Positions 1 through 8,683 of a stretch of DNA of 18,477 bases are shown here, piece by piece. Location of the stretch: contig QHYO01000129.1 in assembly GCA_003224135.1 (NCBI GenBank), positions 1-18,477 on the forward strand. Direction: 5' to 3'. The first letter of the stretch is position 1; each line of letters begins with the position of its first letter. Both the position numbers and the translations under genes were made by a program. Under the pieces are notes generated by a model. The model saw nothing but the letters and a program-made list of their open reading frames with translations. It ran no database searches and was not told the origin of the DNA. This DNA comes from Acidobacteriota bacterium. GTDB taxonomy: Bacteria > Acidobacteriota > Terriglobia > Acidiferrales > UBA7541.

Positions 1-1
1 C

Positions 2-490
2 AGTGAATATCAGGACGTAGTTGCTGCCGGGAAATATCTGCAGTCGCGAGCCGACGTGAACCCCGCGCGTATCGGCCTGTGGGGCGGCAGCTACGGTGGT
101 TACCTCACCGCGCTGGGCCTTGCGCGAAACTCTGATCTCTTCGCGGCGGGTGTCGACCTTCACGGCGTACACGATTGGCCCACCGACAACTGGGACGGCA
201 AAAATATCCCGCCGGAGCTCACCAAGCTCGCGCACGATTCTTCTCCCGTCACCTCCGTCGACAGTTGGAAATCGCCTGTGCTCTTCATTCACGGCGATGA
301 CGATCGCAACGTTTACTTTGCTCAGACCGTGGACCTCGTCGCGCGGCTACGCGAGCGTGGTGTTCACATCGAGCAGCTCGTTTTTCCCGACGAGATCCAC
401 GATTTTCTGCTCCATCGCTCGTGGGTCAAGGCATATCACGCGGCCAGCGATTTCTTTGACCGCACGCTCGCCGCTCCCGTGGGGCGTTAG
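2..490 (+). CDS. S9-family serine peptidase (prolyl oligopeptidase type), C-terminal part
   Basis: This is the 3' end of a gene that begins before the window; the frame is open from base 2, giving 162 visible residues. It is the alpha/beta-hydrolase catalytic domain of a prolyl-oligopeptidase-type (S9) serine peptidase, which cleaves peptides or takes off N-terminal dipeptides. All three triad elements are visible: the nucleophile Ser in GLWGGSYGGY (GxSxxG type), the Asp in the IHGDDDRNVYFAQ segment, and the His in DEIHDFLLHRSW close to the C-terminus. The order and spacing are normal for S9, and the protein ends soon after the His, as in DPP-IV/acylaminoacyl-peptidase relatives. The N-terminal propeller, any signal peptide and the true start lie outside the window, so the subfamily and cellular location cannot be decided. 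The GTG at base 56 is internal to the domain and is not the start. Confidence 0.9.
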   Translation, partial: SEYQDVVAAGKYLQSRADVNPARIGLWGGSYGGYLTALGLARNSDLFAAGVDLHGVHDWPTDNWDGKNIPPELTKLAHDSSPVTSVDSWKSPVLFIHGDDDRNVYFAQTVDLVARLRERGVHIEQLVFPDEIHDFLLHRSWVKAYHAASDFFDRTLAAPVGR

Positions 491-540
491 CGCGTGGCCT
501 CCCCGAAGCTCACGCTTTCTGTCCCGATTGAGCCCGCGTC

Positions 541-1488
541 GTGAGCCGCCTTCCCGTGTCTGCACGTCTATTTTTATCCGGAACCCTTCTTGCGCTCGCG
601 GTCCCGCTCTCCTTTTCTCAGCGAACTCGGATCGTTCCTCAATTGCATACGGGGCAGACATTTTTCTATCACATCGATTTCAGCAGTTCGCGCGACGTGA
701 AAACGGAAAGCCGCGTCGCTTCCCCGCAGCTTCCGGCGGCGGCAAGCGTCAGTGCTTCCGGTCTTCTCCAAGTTGAAATTACCGAAGTCACCGCAGCCGG
801 CTTCCGTCTGAAGACTTATTATTCCGAGCGACCGCCAACGTCTTCATCTCCGCAGTCTGTCGCTGCTCCTACGGCCGACAAATCGGTCGAAGTCTTCGTC
901 GCTGCCAATGGCTCAGCCTCCCAAATCAAAGGATTTGATCAACTGTCTCCGGCGCAGCAATTTGCCTGGAACGATTGGCTCGGCCGATTTACCTCGTCCT
1001 TAGCGTTTCCCAAAGGTGGCGTGACTGCCGGTCGAAAATGGGAAGCCGCAGAGCCGGAGACCGCGCCCTCGCCGATCGCGGGCCTGACGTGGACAAAAAA
1101 ATATCACTATGTCCGCGACGAGCCTTGCGGACTCTACGATCAGTCAGCAAATGCAAATCAAAAAAAACCCACGTCGAGCTCGCAACTCTGCGCGATTGTG
1201 CTGGTCCGCGCCACGCTACATCAAAAGTCTTCGCCGAAAAGCGCCACGCCCGAGGACTACAAGCTCCGCGATCTGAAGACACGGGGAATCGCGACGGGCC
1301 AAAACGAAACCATTCTTTACATTTCTCGTTCTACCGGCCTGCTCATTCGCTCCACCGAGGACGCCCAACAATTCATGGACGCGATTGTTGCGCTTACCGA
1401 CGGAACAAATCAGGTCCACTACCGCCTGAACGCGAAAAGTCATTCGCAGATTTTCCTGGTTCCCGATTCACCGCAGGAATCACGGTGA
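541..1488 (+). CDS. secreted protein of unknown function
   Basis: The protein is 315 residues long. The GTG at 541 is the first usable start after an in-frame stop at 529-531, and no clear ribosome binding site precedes it. The N-terminus looks like a signal peptide: a short basic start, a hydrophobic run (LFLSGTLLALAVPLSF) around residues 10-25, then SQR as a plausible cleavage region. I do not recognise the mature part. It is rich in Ser, Thr and Ala, appears to be mainly beta-strand (alternating hydrophobic segments such as LLQVEITEVTAAGFRLKTYY), and holds two cysteines (in EPCGLYD and SQLCAIV) that could form a disulfide outside the cytoplasm. No catalytic motif is visible. It starts 50 bases after the S9 peptidase stop and could share its transcript. 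Function unknown; a real gene is likely given its length, signal peptide and orderly spacing. Confidence 0.75.
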   Translation: MSRLPVSARLFLSGTLLALAVPLSFSQRTRIVPQLHTGQTFFYHIDFSSSRDVKTESRVASPQLPAAASVSASGLLQVEITEVTAAGFRLKTYYSERPPTSSSPQSVAAPTADKSVEVFVAANGSASQIKGFDQLSPAQQFAWNDWLGRFTSSLAFPKGGVTAGRKWEAAEPETAPSPIAGLTWTKKYHYVRDEPCGLYDQSANANQKKPTSSSQLCAIVLVRATLHQKSSPKSATPEDYKLRDLKTRGIATGQNETILYISRSTGLLIRSTEDAQQFMDAIVALTDGTNQVHYRLNAKSHSQIFLVPDSPQESR

Positions 1489-1555
1489 AGATATCGCTCA
1501 ATCGCAATCGACACCCGTGCCCCCAAACGAAGAAACGTAAACTCCCCAGCAGCGC

Positions 1556-1561
1556 TATAAT
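1556..1561 (+). promoter_or_regulatory. possible -10 element for uvrB
   Basis: A perfect TATAAT lies 44 bases before the uvrB ATG, in the gap after the secreted-protein gene. No good -35 hexamer is seen 16-18 bases upstream (the region reads roughly AAACGT), so this is a weak prediction. No LexA-type operator was recognised nearby. Confidence 0.35.
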
Positions 1562-1605
1562 GAAAGTTTGCGCATACCTCATGGGAGCGGCAGGAGAGGC
1601 CCTTC

Positions 1606-3651
1606 ATGACTTTCAAACTCAAGAGTGCGTATCAGCCTCGCGGAGACCAGCCCGCGGCGATCAGCCAGCTTCTTCACGGCGTTGAAGCTGGAGACAAGCA
1701 CCAGGTTCTGCTGGGCGTCACTGGTTCGGGCAAAACGTTTGCCATGGCTAAAGTGATTGAGGCTTCGAATCGCCCCGCGCTGGTGCTTGCGCACAACAAA
1801 ACTCTTGCCGCGCAGCTCTATCACGAGTTCAAGTCCTTTTTTCCTGAGAACGCCGTCGAATATTTCGTCAGCTACTACGACTTTTATCAACCGGAAGCCT
1901 ACGTTCCCGCCGCAGACGTTTACATTGAAAAAGAATCCACCATCAACGACGAGCTCGACAAGCTCCGCATGAGCGCAACGCGCTCGCTCTTTGAACGGCG
2001 CGACGTTATTATCGTCGCTTCGGTCAGTTGCATTTATGGCCTCGGCTCGCCTGAAGCCTATTACGGCATGCTGGTCATGCTGGAAAAGGGCCATAAGACC
2101 ACGCGCGAAGCGCTGCTCCGCCGCTTCGTGGATATTCAATACGAGCGCAGCGAAGATTTGCGCCGCGGAACCTTTCGCGTGCGTGGCGACATCCTGGAAA
2201 TTTATCCGACCTACGAAGACCAGGCTTATCGAATCGAAATGTGGGGCGACCAGATTGACGCTCTCCGTCAGATTGATCCGCTAACAGGAGAGGTTCGCCC
2301 GGGCCAGCAGGATCTGTCGCGTGTTCCCATCTACCCGAAAACGCACTACGCCATGCCACAGGACCAGCGTGAGCGCGCCATCGTCACCATCCAGGAAGAG
2401 CTTGGCTGGTGGAAAAAAGAACTCGAGAAGCAGGGAAAATTTGTCGAAGCGCAGCGTTTGACGCAGCGTACCCTATTCGACATTGAAATGATGCGAACGA
2501 TCGGCTATTGCCACGGCATCGAAAATTATTCCCGCCACCTCAGTGGTCGTCTGCCGGGCGAAGCGCCGCCCACATTGCTCGATTACGTTCCGCAGGACTA
2601 TCTGCTTTTTGCGGACGAATCGCACCAGACGATTCCGCAGGTCCGCGGAATGTATCACGGTGATCGAGCGCGCAAGGAAACTCTTGTGAACTACGGTTTC
2701 CGCATGCCGTCGGCGCTCGATAATCGCCCGCTTACCTTTGAAGAGTTCGAAAATCGTACCAACCAGGTCATTTACGTCTCTGCTACCCCAGGCCCTTACG
2801 AGCTCACGAAGTCAGGTGGTGTTTTTGTGGAGCAAGTGATTCGTCCCACCGGCCTGGTCGATCCCGAAGTGGAAATTCGTCCCGTAAAGGGCCAGGTCGA
2901 CGACCTTCTTGAAGAAATCCGTATTCGCGCGGCCAAGAACGAGCGCGTTTTGGTCACCACCCTTACAAAGCGCATGGCTGAGGACTTGAGCGAATATTTC
3001 ACGGAAATCGGCGTCCGCTGCCGCTACTTGCATTCTGAAATCGAAACACTTGATCGCATCAAGATTCTGCGCGACCTGCGTCGCGGAGAATACGATGTCC
3101 TGATTGGAATCAATCTCTTGCGCGAAGGCTTGGACCTTCCTGAAGTCTCGCTCGTCGCGATTCTCGACGCCGACAAAGAAGGCTATCTTCGCAGCGCCAC
3201 TTCTCTGATTCAGACCATGGGCCGTTGCGCGCGTCACGTTGAGGGCCGCGCCATCCTCTACGCAGACACACGCACGCGTTCCATGAACGAGGCGATCTCG
3301 GAGACCAATCGTCGCCGCGAGAAGCAGTTCGCCTACAACAAGGAAAATGGAATCACGCCGCAATCCATCATCAAAGGCGTTGACATGGATCTGGCAAGAA
3401 TTGTGGAAGCGGACTACGTCTCGATTCCGCTTGATGCCACTGAACTGGATGCTGCAGTTGCCTCGGCGCGTACGGAAACGGAGGTTGCCCAACTCCTCAG
3501 CAAACTCGAGTCGCAGATGCGTGAAGCGGCGAAGAAATTTGAGTTTGAAAAAGCCGCACAGCTTCGCGACCGTATACGCTCCATCAAGAATCAGGATCTG
3601 GCCGGTGTGTTTGGCCGGGAAACGACGGCGGCACAAACCCCCGCGGATTAG
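1606..3651 (+). CDS. uvrB: excinuclease ABC subunit B (UvrB)
   Basis: UvrB is the damage-verifying helicase-like subunit of UvrABC nucleotide excision repair. It is loaded by UvrA and recruits UvrC for incision. The protein is 681 residues, normal for the family. Visible in order: Walker A GVTGSGKT (residues 37-44); the beta-hairpin region around [12 protein letters not shown] (about 91-114) that inserts between DNA strands; Walker B DESH (337-340); [10 protein letters not shown]; the second RecA-like domain with [22 protein letters not shown]; motif VI reading QTMGRCARH at about 536-544, against the usual QTIGRAARN, with both arginines kept; and a C-terminal UVR coiled-coil motif ([25 protein letters not shown]) that binds UvrC. 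The ATG at 1606 is preceded by AGGAGAGG at 1592-1599. No uvrA or uvrC lies in the window, as is common. It is convergent with the glycosyltransferase gene; the 97-base gap holds nothing I recognise. Confidence 0.98.
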   Translation: MTFKLKSAYQPRGDQPAAISQLLHGVEAGDKHQVLLGVTGSGKTFAMAKVIEASNRPALVLAHNKTLAAQLYHEFKSFFPENAVEYFVSYYDFYQPEAYVPAADVYIEKESTINDELDKLRMSATRSLFERRDVIIVASVSCIYGLGSPEAYYGMLVMLEKGHKTTREALLRRFVDIQYERSEDLRRGTFRVRGDILEIYPTYEDQAYRIEMWGDQIDALRQIDPLTGEVRPGQQDLSRVPIYPKTHYAMPQDQRERAIVTIQEELGWWKKELEKQGKFVEAQRLTQRTLFDIEMMRTIGYCHGIENYSRHLSGRLPGEAPPTLLDYVPQDYLLFADESHQTIPQVRGMYHGDRARKETLVNYGFRMPSALDNRPLTFEEFENRTNQVIYVSATPGPYELTKSGGVFVEQVIRPTGLVDPEVEIRPVKGQVDDLLEEIRIRAAKNERVLVTTLTKRMAEDLSEYFTEIGVRCRYLHSEIETLDRIKILRDLRRGEYDVLIGINLLREGLDLPEVSLVAILDADKEGYLRSATSLIQTMGRCARHVEGRAILYADTRTRSMNEAISETNRRREKQFAYNKENGITPQSIIKGVDMDLARIVEADYVSIPLDATELDAAVASARTETEVAQLLSKLESQMREAAKKFEFEKAAQLRDRIRSIKNQDLAGVFGRETTAAQTPAD

Positions 3652-3748
3652 TGCTGGCCTCCGCATTTGTCGCTGCCGCCTTGTGAAGCTGGGCCACTTT
3701 CGATCTTGAAGCGAGTGACTCGATCCCGGGTTCCCTTTTGCCAGCCGC

Positions 3749-4903
3749 TTACACAATTCCGCGTCGCAGTTCGTCAAGCGGATAAAACGTGCCGCGCCAG
3801 ATGATGCCGCCCTGCAGAAGCGTCACAACCGTTGAACGCAAGAGCATGTAACTGAAGATTGCGGCTCCGATTGGGTGAGTCAACGCATAGAGCGGCGAGG
3901 CGCGCATTACCCACGCAGTTCCCGAATGAAAACCCATCGCAATCATGATACTCAGCAAAACAAGCGCCAACGTCCACCCGTGCACGAACGGCAGCGCCAG
4001 AAACGGCAGAATGCTGACGCAGAACAGTGCGGTAAGCTGCAACGCAACAACCGAAATCTTGAATTCGGATCCCGCGAAAAAGTTCTTTGTCACTCCACGA
4101 ACAATATTCTTAATTCCCGCGTGCCAGCGGATAGTAACAAAATTCTGCGCGATCCCGACTCCTGAGTGAAATCCCATTTGCTTTACAATTTTTCCGAGCT
4201 TCATATCGTCCACCACTTCCAACGCCAGCCGCCGGTGCGTCCCACTCGCTTCATATGCCGATCGCTTAACTAGTTGAAACGCGCCAATTCCGATGTAGGC
4301 GCGCGATCTCGGATCGGAAACGGCGCGCGGGTTTGTTGCCAGATGAAATCCCAATCCGAAAAACGTGAGGACCGACCTTTCCCAGAAGCCGTGCATTTCC
4401 ACGTCGCTCATCAGTGTCAGGTGATCGAGCTGCTTCGCATTCGCGAGAGTGATTGCACGCCGAATCGCGTCGGGACGAAAACGGACGTCCGCGTCGGTAA
4501 ACAATAGCCACTCCCCACCCGACGCCTCGTAAGCTCGCCGGAGTGCATGCGGTTTGCCCAGCCAGCCTTCCGGCAGGGTTTCTATGTTCACAACCTTCAA
4601 TCGCGAATCATGCTTCGCGCCGTCATGCAAAATCTGCGCCGTGCCGTCAGACGATCGGTCATTTACGGCAATAATCTCCAATCCGGGGTAGTCGATGTGC
4701 CGCAAACTTTCTAACGCCCGCGGCAGTTTCTCCTCTTCGTCTCGCGCAGCAACCAGAAGCGAGACTCGCGGACAGTCCGCATCTGCGGCTGGAGATGAGT
4801 TTTTCAGCCAGGGTAGCTGCAACGCGCCTATCGCGACACGAAGGCCGTGAGCAATCCAGAACATCGCAATAAGCGCGAAAAATAAGAGACCTGAGACATG
4901 CAT
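3749..4903 (-). CDS. membrane-anchored family 2 glycosyltransferase
   Basis: This is a GT-A fold inverting glycosyltransferase of the GT2 class, expected to move a sugar from a nucleotide donor to a lipid or polymer at the cytoplasmic membrane. An N-terminal membrane helix (GLLFFALIAMFWIAHGL) is followed by the catalytic domain: PRVSLLVAARDEEEKLPRAL, the nucleotide-binding EIIAVNDRSSDGT, the metal-binding DAD in LLFTDADVRF, EVVDDMKLG as the candidate catalytic acid region, and VTIRWHAG in place of the QxxRW signature. About three helices follow (VVALQLTALFCVSILPFLAL, LALVLLSIMIAMGF, IFSYMLLRSTVVTLL). The topology resembles hopanoid- or carotenoid-associated GT2 enzymes, but the acceptor cannot be told. 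The frame is open back to 4984. The ATG at 4903 was chosen because it starts right before the first helix and leaves room for the divergent gene; the ATG at 4942 (13 residues more) is the main alternative. No good ribosome binding site supports either. Confidence 0.88.
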   Translation of the reverse strand: MHVSGLLFFALIAMFWIAHGLRVAIGALQLPWLKNSSPAADADCPRVSLLVAARDEEEKLPRALESLRHIDYPGLEIIAVNDRSSDGTAQILHDGAKHDSRLKVVNIETLPEGWLGKPHALRRAYEASGGEWLLFTDADVRFRPDAIRRAITLANAKQLDHLTLMSDVEMHGFWERSVLTFFGLGFHLATNPRAVSDPRSRAYIGIGAFQLVKRSAYEASGTHRRLALEVVDDMKLGKIVKQMGFHSGVGIAQNFVTIRWHAGIKNIVRGVTKNFFAGSEFKISVVALQLTALFCVSILPFLALPFVHGWTLALVLLSIMIAMGFHSGTAWVMRASPLYALTHPIGAAIFSYMLLRSTVVTLLQGGIIWRGTFYPLDELRRGIV

Positions 4904-4946
4904 GAATTGGTGTTCGAAGGTGCCGACACGGTATCCTAACATAGTG

Positions 4947-5843
4947 ATGAAACTAGGAATTTCCATAGTGGGTGCAGGCCGCATCGGCCGCGCACTCGGC
5001 CGCCGGTTGCGTGAGCAGGGCTGGCGGATTCACTCCGTTGTCACCCGCAGCGAACGGACCGCTCGCCGCGCCGTCCGTTCCATTGGCGGCGGGTCGGCGC
5101 ATGGAGAATTATCGCAGAGTATTTTCTCCGCGCCCGTTATTCTGATTGCCGTGCCGGAATCCGCCATTGCGGAGGTTGTGACCAGCCTCTCAACATTAGG
5201 CGAAAGGGAATTGCGCGGCAAAATCGCGCTCCATACCAGCGGCGCGCTCAGTTCTGACGTTCTTGCGGGATTGCGTTCCATGGGTGCCGCGATAGGCTCG
5301 ATTCATCCTCTGCAAACATTCAGCGGCATCGGAATTCCTGCGCTTGAGGGAAGAGTCTTCGCCGTTGAAGGTGATGCCGTGGCGGTTCGTGTGGCGCGTA
5401 ACATGACGCGAGCGCTGGGCGGACAGCCCGTTCAAATCTCAGCCGCGAGCAAACCTCTCTACCATGCTGCAGCGGTCATGTCGGCCGGCCACGTCCTTGC
5501 CCTTCAGGAAACAGCAGTTCGGATTTTTAGCTCGCTCGGCATGAAGCGTCAAGAAGCGCTGAAAGCCCTCTTGCCTCTCGCGCGACAGGTGCTTGAAAAT
5601 CTGGAGCGCGTTGGACCACGCGCCGCGTGGACAGGTCCTCTCGCTCGCAGCGATTACAACGTAATCGCACTGCACGAAGAAGCGTTAAAGAGTGCTCCGC
5701 CAGAGTATCTGGAAGCGTATCGGGCGGTGAACCGTCTTGCTGCCCGCGTCCTTGCGCGCGATGCAAACGGCGCAATTGGCGAGCTCTCAAGAATCTCAGC
5801 AAAAAGCAGTTCACAATCTAAGGTCAGAGAGGCAAACGCGTGA
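4947..5843 (+). CDS. Rossmann-fold DUF2520 protein
   Basis: The protein is 298 residues and belongs to the Rossmann-like/DUF2520 family. The N-terminus, MKLGISIVGAGRIGRALGRRL, is a dinucleotide-binding beta-alpha-beta with GAGRIG at residues 9-14. It is followed by a basic specificity region (VVTRSERTARRA) that would favour NADP, then by LIAVPESAIAEV and LHTSGALSSDVL. The C-terminal DUF2520 helical domain includes GSIHPLQTFSG and LYHAAAVMSAGHVLALQE. The fold relates to NADP-dependent dehydrogenases such as 6-phosphogluconate or ketopantoate reductases. In mycobacteria a relative sits beside panC, but no substrate is established and I assign none. The ATG at 4947 starts directly at the Rossmann strand; GTG 4944 is an alternative, and the longer frame from 4902 would run across the divergent gene's start. 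Its stop overlaps the start of the first M16 gene by 4 bases (GTGA), which implies translational coupling. Confidence 0.88.
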   Translation: MKLGISIVGAGRIGRALGRRLREQGWRIHSVVTRSERTARRAVRSIGGGSAHGELSQSIFSAPVILIAVPESAIAEVVTSLSTLGERELRGKIALHTSGALSSDVLAGLRSMGAAIGSIHPLQTFSGIGIPALEGRVFAVEGDAVAVRVARNMTRALGGQPVQISAASKPLYHAAAVMSAGHVLALQETAVRIFSSLGMKRQEALKALLPLARQVLENLERVGPRAAWTGPLARSDYNVIALHEEALKSAPPEYLEAYRAVNRLAARVLARDANGAIGELSRISAKSSSQSKVREANA

Positions 5844-7153
5844 AGCCATTGCAGATTCCTATCGAGCACAAAACTCTCGGAAACGGACTCCGCGACGTGG
5901 TTGCACCTGACTCGACTGCTCCCGTGGTCACAGTGGGTGTCTACTACAAGATTGGATTTCGCCTTGAGCCGCAGGGACGCAGCGGCTTCGCGCATCTCTT
6001 CGAGCACATGATGTTCCAGGGCTCGGAAAATGCGCCGAAAATGCAGCACATCAAGCTCGTCAATTCGAGCGGCGGCGTCCTAAACGGTTCCACAATGTAT
6101 GACGTCACCAATTATTTCGAGGCGGTGCCTTCAAATGCGCTGGAACGCGTTCTGTGGCTCGAAGCCGACCGTATGTGCGCGCTCAAGGTCGATGATGAAA
6201 ATCTCCGCAACCAGCGGGACGTTGTGAAAGAAGAGGTGCGCGTCAACGTAATGAATCAGCCCTACGGCGGCTTTCCATGGCTTGATATGCCGCCTGTCGC
6301 GTTTCGCAATTGGGCGAACGCTCATAATTTTTACGGCGACTTCGCCGATCTGGACGCGGCAAGCCTGGCCGATGTCCAGACGTTTTTCCGCACTTACTAC
6401 ATTCCCAATAACGCAGTATTGTTGATTCTTGGAGATGTGAATCTTGCCGAGGGATTTGCTCTCGCTGACAAACATTTCGGCGATATTCCTGCCGGGTCGC
6501 CCCCGAAATTTGCCGATCCCTCGGAACCGAAGCAAACGGAAGAACGCCGCGGAGATGTCATCGAGAAATTTGGAACCTTGCCTGCCATGGCAATTGCATA
6601 CGTGATGCCTCCGCGCCGCACGCCTGAATGGTGCGCCATGGGTTTGCTCGATCAGGCGCTTCACGGTGGCCGCGCTGGACGCTTGTATCGCGAACTTGTA
6701 CTCGAGAAACAAATCGCCGTTGAAGCCGACGGCGGCATCGACGACGTGTTTGTTTATAACGGTCCCACACAAATGACCACGCGCATTTTTCACAAACCGG
6801 AAATTTCGAGCGAGGACACTCTCGCCGCGTTCGATGAAATTGTTCGCGAAGTTCAAGGAAAGGGAATCACCGCCTCCGAACTGGACCAGCTCAAGGTGAA
6901 GTGGCGCTCCGACTACTTCGCGACGCTCGAAGGCGGGCGTGGCGGCCACATGCCCAAATACGGCCTGATGCACTTGCTTGCGGGCTTCACGTTGTTTGAC
7001 GGCGAGCCGCAACTTGTTAATACGATTCTCGATGGATTTCTGGCAGTCACAAAAGAACAGGTTTTGGCCGCTGCGCAAAACTATTTGTTGCCGCAGAATC
7101 GCGCCATCGTCTTTCGCAAACCTGTGGAGAAATCCGCGCAGGAGGCGGCCTGA
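5840..7153 (+). CDS. M16B-type zinc peptidase, catalytic subunit
   Basis: The protein is 437 residues, the length of a two-domain M16B protein. The inverted zinc motif HxxEH reads HLFEHMMFQGS at residues 52-56, and the third ligand Glu lies in QRDVVKEEVR (Glu131 or Glu132). The catalytic zinc site is therefore complete. In the C-terminal domain, where active homodimeric relatives carry an Arg and a Tyr seven residues apart (LREEKGLAY type), this protein reads LVLEKQIAV, with Val287 and Val294 at those positions. It therefore lacks the substrate-gripping pair that the downstream gene has. No signal peptide is visible, so it probably acts in the cytoplasm unless exported by another route. Translation starts at GTG 5840 within a 4-base overlap with the DUF2520 gene. 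Its stop overlaps the next start by one base. Expected role: peptide degradation or processing, substrate unknown. Confidence 0.95.
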   Translation: MKPLQIPIEHKTLGNGLRDVVAPDSTAPVVTVGVYYKIGFRLEPQGRSGFAHLFEHMMFQGSENAPKMQHIKLVNSSGGVLNGSTMYDVTNYFEAVPSNALERVLWLEADRMCALKVDDENLRNQRDVVKEEVRVNVMNQPYGGFPWLDMPPVAFRNWANAHNFYGDFADLDAASLADVQTFFRTYYIPNNAVLLILGDVNLAEGFALADKHFGDIPAGSPPKFADPSEPKQTEERRGDVIEKFGTLPAMAIAYVMPPRRTPEWCAMGLLDQALHGGRAGRLYRELVLEKQIAVEADGGIDDVFVYNGPTQMTTRIFHKPEISSEDTLAAFDEIVREVQGKGITASELDQLKVKWRSDYFATLEGGRGGHMPKYGLMHLLAGFTLFDGEPQLVNTILDGFLAVTKEQVLAAAQNYLLPQNRAIVFRKPVEKSAQEAA

Positions 7154-8526
7154 TGGCTACTCAAGTTCAGCGGACAGCGAAGTCGATTCCCGAACTCTCG
7201 GCGGAGCGCGAAGTGCGCTGGCCAAAGCGAACGAAAACAAAACTCGCGAACGGTCTTGAGATTATTCTTCTCGCATCGCACACAATTCCGAAATTTCACG
7301 GCGAGCTTTATCTTCGCTCTGGGAACGCAGCCGCAGCAGCCCGCGGAACCGCGCTCGCGGAGATGGCCGCGACCATGGTGCGCACCGGAACCGCGAAACA
7401 CACCAGTCGCGAAATCGAAGAGCAGCTTCGCGGACTCGGCGCGGATCTTTCCGTCAGCGCGGGACAGGACAACAGCGCCATCTCGTTCGCTGGCCTGAGC
7501 GATCACGCCGAACCGTTGCTGCAGCTCGTCAATGAATTGGCCCGTGAAGCGGCATTTCCCGCGGGAGAATTCGAGCGCGAACGCCGGCAAAGGCTCGAAG
7601 AAGTAAAACTGGAACGCACGCAGCCCGGTTTTCTTGCAGGTGAACGACTCCGCAAAGTGTTGTTTGGTTCCCACCCTTACGCGCAGGTTTCTCCCAGCGA
7701 AGAACAGGTCGCCGCGTATACGCGCGAAGAGTTGCAATCTGTGTATCGCGATTTCTACACTCCGGAAAACGCAATCTTAATACTCGTTGGCGACTTCGAT
7801 CCGGCCGCGATGCAGATAGCCGCAGAAAGAGTCTTCGGCGACTGGAGCGGCAGAAAACCCGCAACTCCAGAGAGCACGAAGCCCCCGGTTCTGAAAGGTA
7901 GGCGAGTGTACCTCGTGGCTTTGCCGACCTCAGTGCAAACGCAAATTCTTTGCGGCTGTCACGCCATCAATCGCAAGCATCCCGACTGGATCAAACTCGG
8001 CCTCACCAACAGTTTGTACGGTGGAGCTTTCAATTCGCGGCTCGTGATGAATATCCGCGAAGATAAAGGCTATACCTACAGCCCGCGCAGCGGCGTGAAT
8101 CCATTACGGCAGTACGGATATTTTTCGGTTTCAGCGGCTGTACGTAATGATGTTGTTGCCGCATCGCTTACCGAAATCTTTTACGAAATCGATAAACTTC
8201 GCTCGCTTCCGGTTCCGGAGGCGGAGTTGCTCGACGCGCAGAACTACCTGACCGGCGTTTTTTCCATGGGACTCGCTACGCAGAGCGGATTGCTTTCGCA
8301 GATTTCCACCCTTGCCCTGAATGAACTTCCCGACGACTACCTCGAGACCTATCGTGAAAAAGTCCGCGCTCTAAAGCCGGAAGACGTTCTCTCTGCGGCG
8401 AGAACCTACTTCGACTCCGCGAATATGCAAATCGTTGTCGTTGGCGATCGCAAGCAAATCGAATCCCAGGCTGAGCTCTTTGGCGAGGTGGGAATTTACG
8501 ACGCCAGGGGAAATCGCCAAAATTAG
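7153..8526 (+). CDS. M16B-type peptidase partner subunit, no zinc site
   Basis: The protein is 457 residues and homologous in fold to the gene before it. At the place of HxxEH it reads GTALAEMAATMVRTGT (about residues 65-80), so the zinc-binding histidines are absent and it should not be catalytic alone. The C-terminal domain keeps the Arg/Tyr pair, in LVMNIREDKGYTYSPRSG: Arg302, with Tyr309 seven residues later. This is the typical make-up of the non-catalytic partner in heteromeric M16B enzymes, where the partner supplies the residues that hold the substrate C-terminal side. The ATG at 7153 shares one base with the upstream stop (TGATG) and is preceded by AGGAGG at 7140-7145, so the two subunits should be made in similar amounts. 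No signal peptide is seen. Nothing follows on this strand before the convergent ribBA-like gene. Confidence 0.93.
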   Translation: MATQVQRTAKSIPELSAEREVRWPKRTKTKLANGLEIILLASHTIPKFHGELYLRSGNAAAAARGTALAEMAATMVRTGTAKHTSREIEEQLRGLGADLSVSAGQDNSAISFAGLSDHAEPLLQLVNELAREAAFPAGEFERERRQRLEEVKLERTQPGFLAGERLRKVLFGSHPYAQVSPSEEQVAAYTREELQSVYRDFYTPENAILILVGDFDPAAMQIAAERVFGDWSGRKPATPESTKPPVLKGRRVYLVALPTSVQTQILCGCHAINRKHPDWIKLGLTNSLYGGAFNSRLVMNIREDKGYTYSPRSGVNPLRQYGYFSVSAAVRNDVVAASLTEIFYEIDKLRSLPVPEAELLDAQNYLTGVFSMGLATQSGLLSQISTLALNELPDDYLETYREKVRALKPEDVLSAARTYFDSANMQIVVVGDRKQIESQAELFGEVGIYDARGNRQN

Positions 8527-8591
8527 GCGCGGACCGACTTCTCCAAAACACAACACCTTCGAGCCGTCATTGCATAAGGCCCAACATCGGC

Positions 8592-8617
8592 GTGCCACCG
8601 ACCTGAAGGTCGGCCAC
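8592..8617. repeat. perfect hairpin (CCGACC-TGAA-GGTCGG) between convergent genes
   Basis: CCGACC at 8598-8603 and GGTCGG at 8608-8613 form a 6-bp stem with a TGAA loop. An outer GTG/CAC can add three pairs across a small internal loop. No T-run follows on either strand, so it is a poor intrinsic terminator. The surrounding wording (GTGCCACC...GGCCACTAC) resembles short intergenic palindromes scattered in acidobacterial genomes, but only one copy was seen here. The rest of the 8527-8683 gap holds only an imperfect palindrome at 8645-8670 (TTTCAT...ATGAAA). Confidence 0.5.
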
Positions 8618-8683
8618 TACAACTTCTGATTGCCAATCCCGAGATTTCATCCATTGGTGGATTCATGAAAAGTCGTTTCCATG

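Noticed and set aside
1150..1170. A run of eight A's in the secreted-protein gene, considered as a slippage or frameshift site
   Set aside because: The frame continues with coherent sequence to the stop, and no alternative product of interest appears after a shift.
2812..3777. A 321-codon frame antisense to uvrB
   Set aside because: It is a shadow of uvrB codon usage, with no recognisable domain or ribosome binding site.
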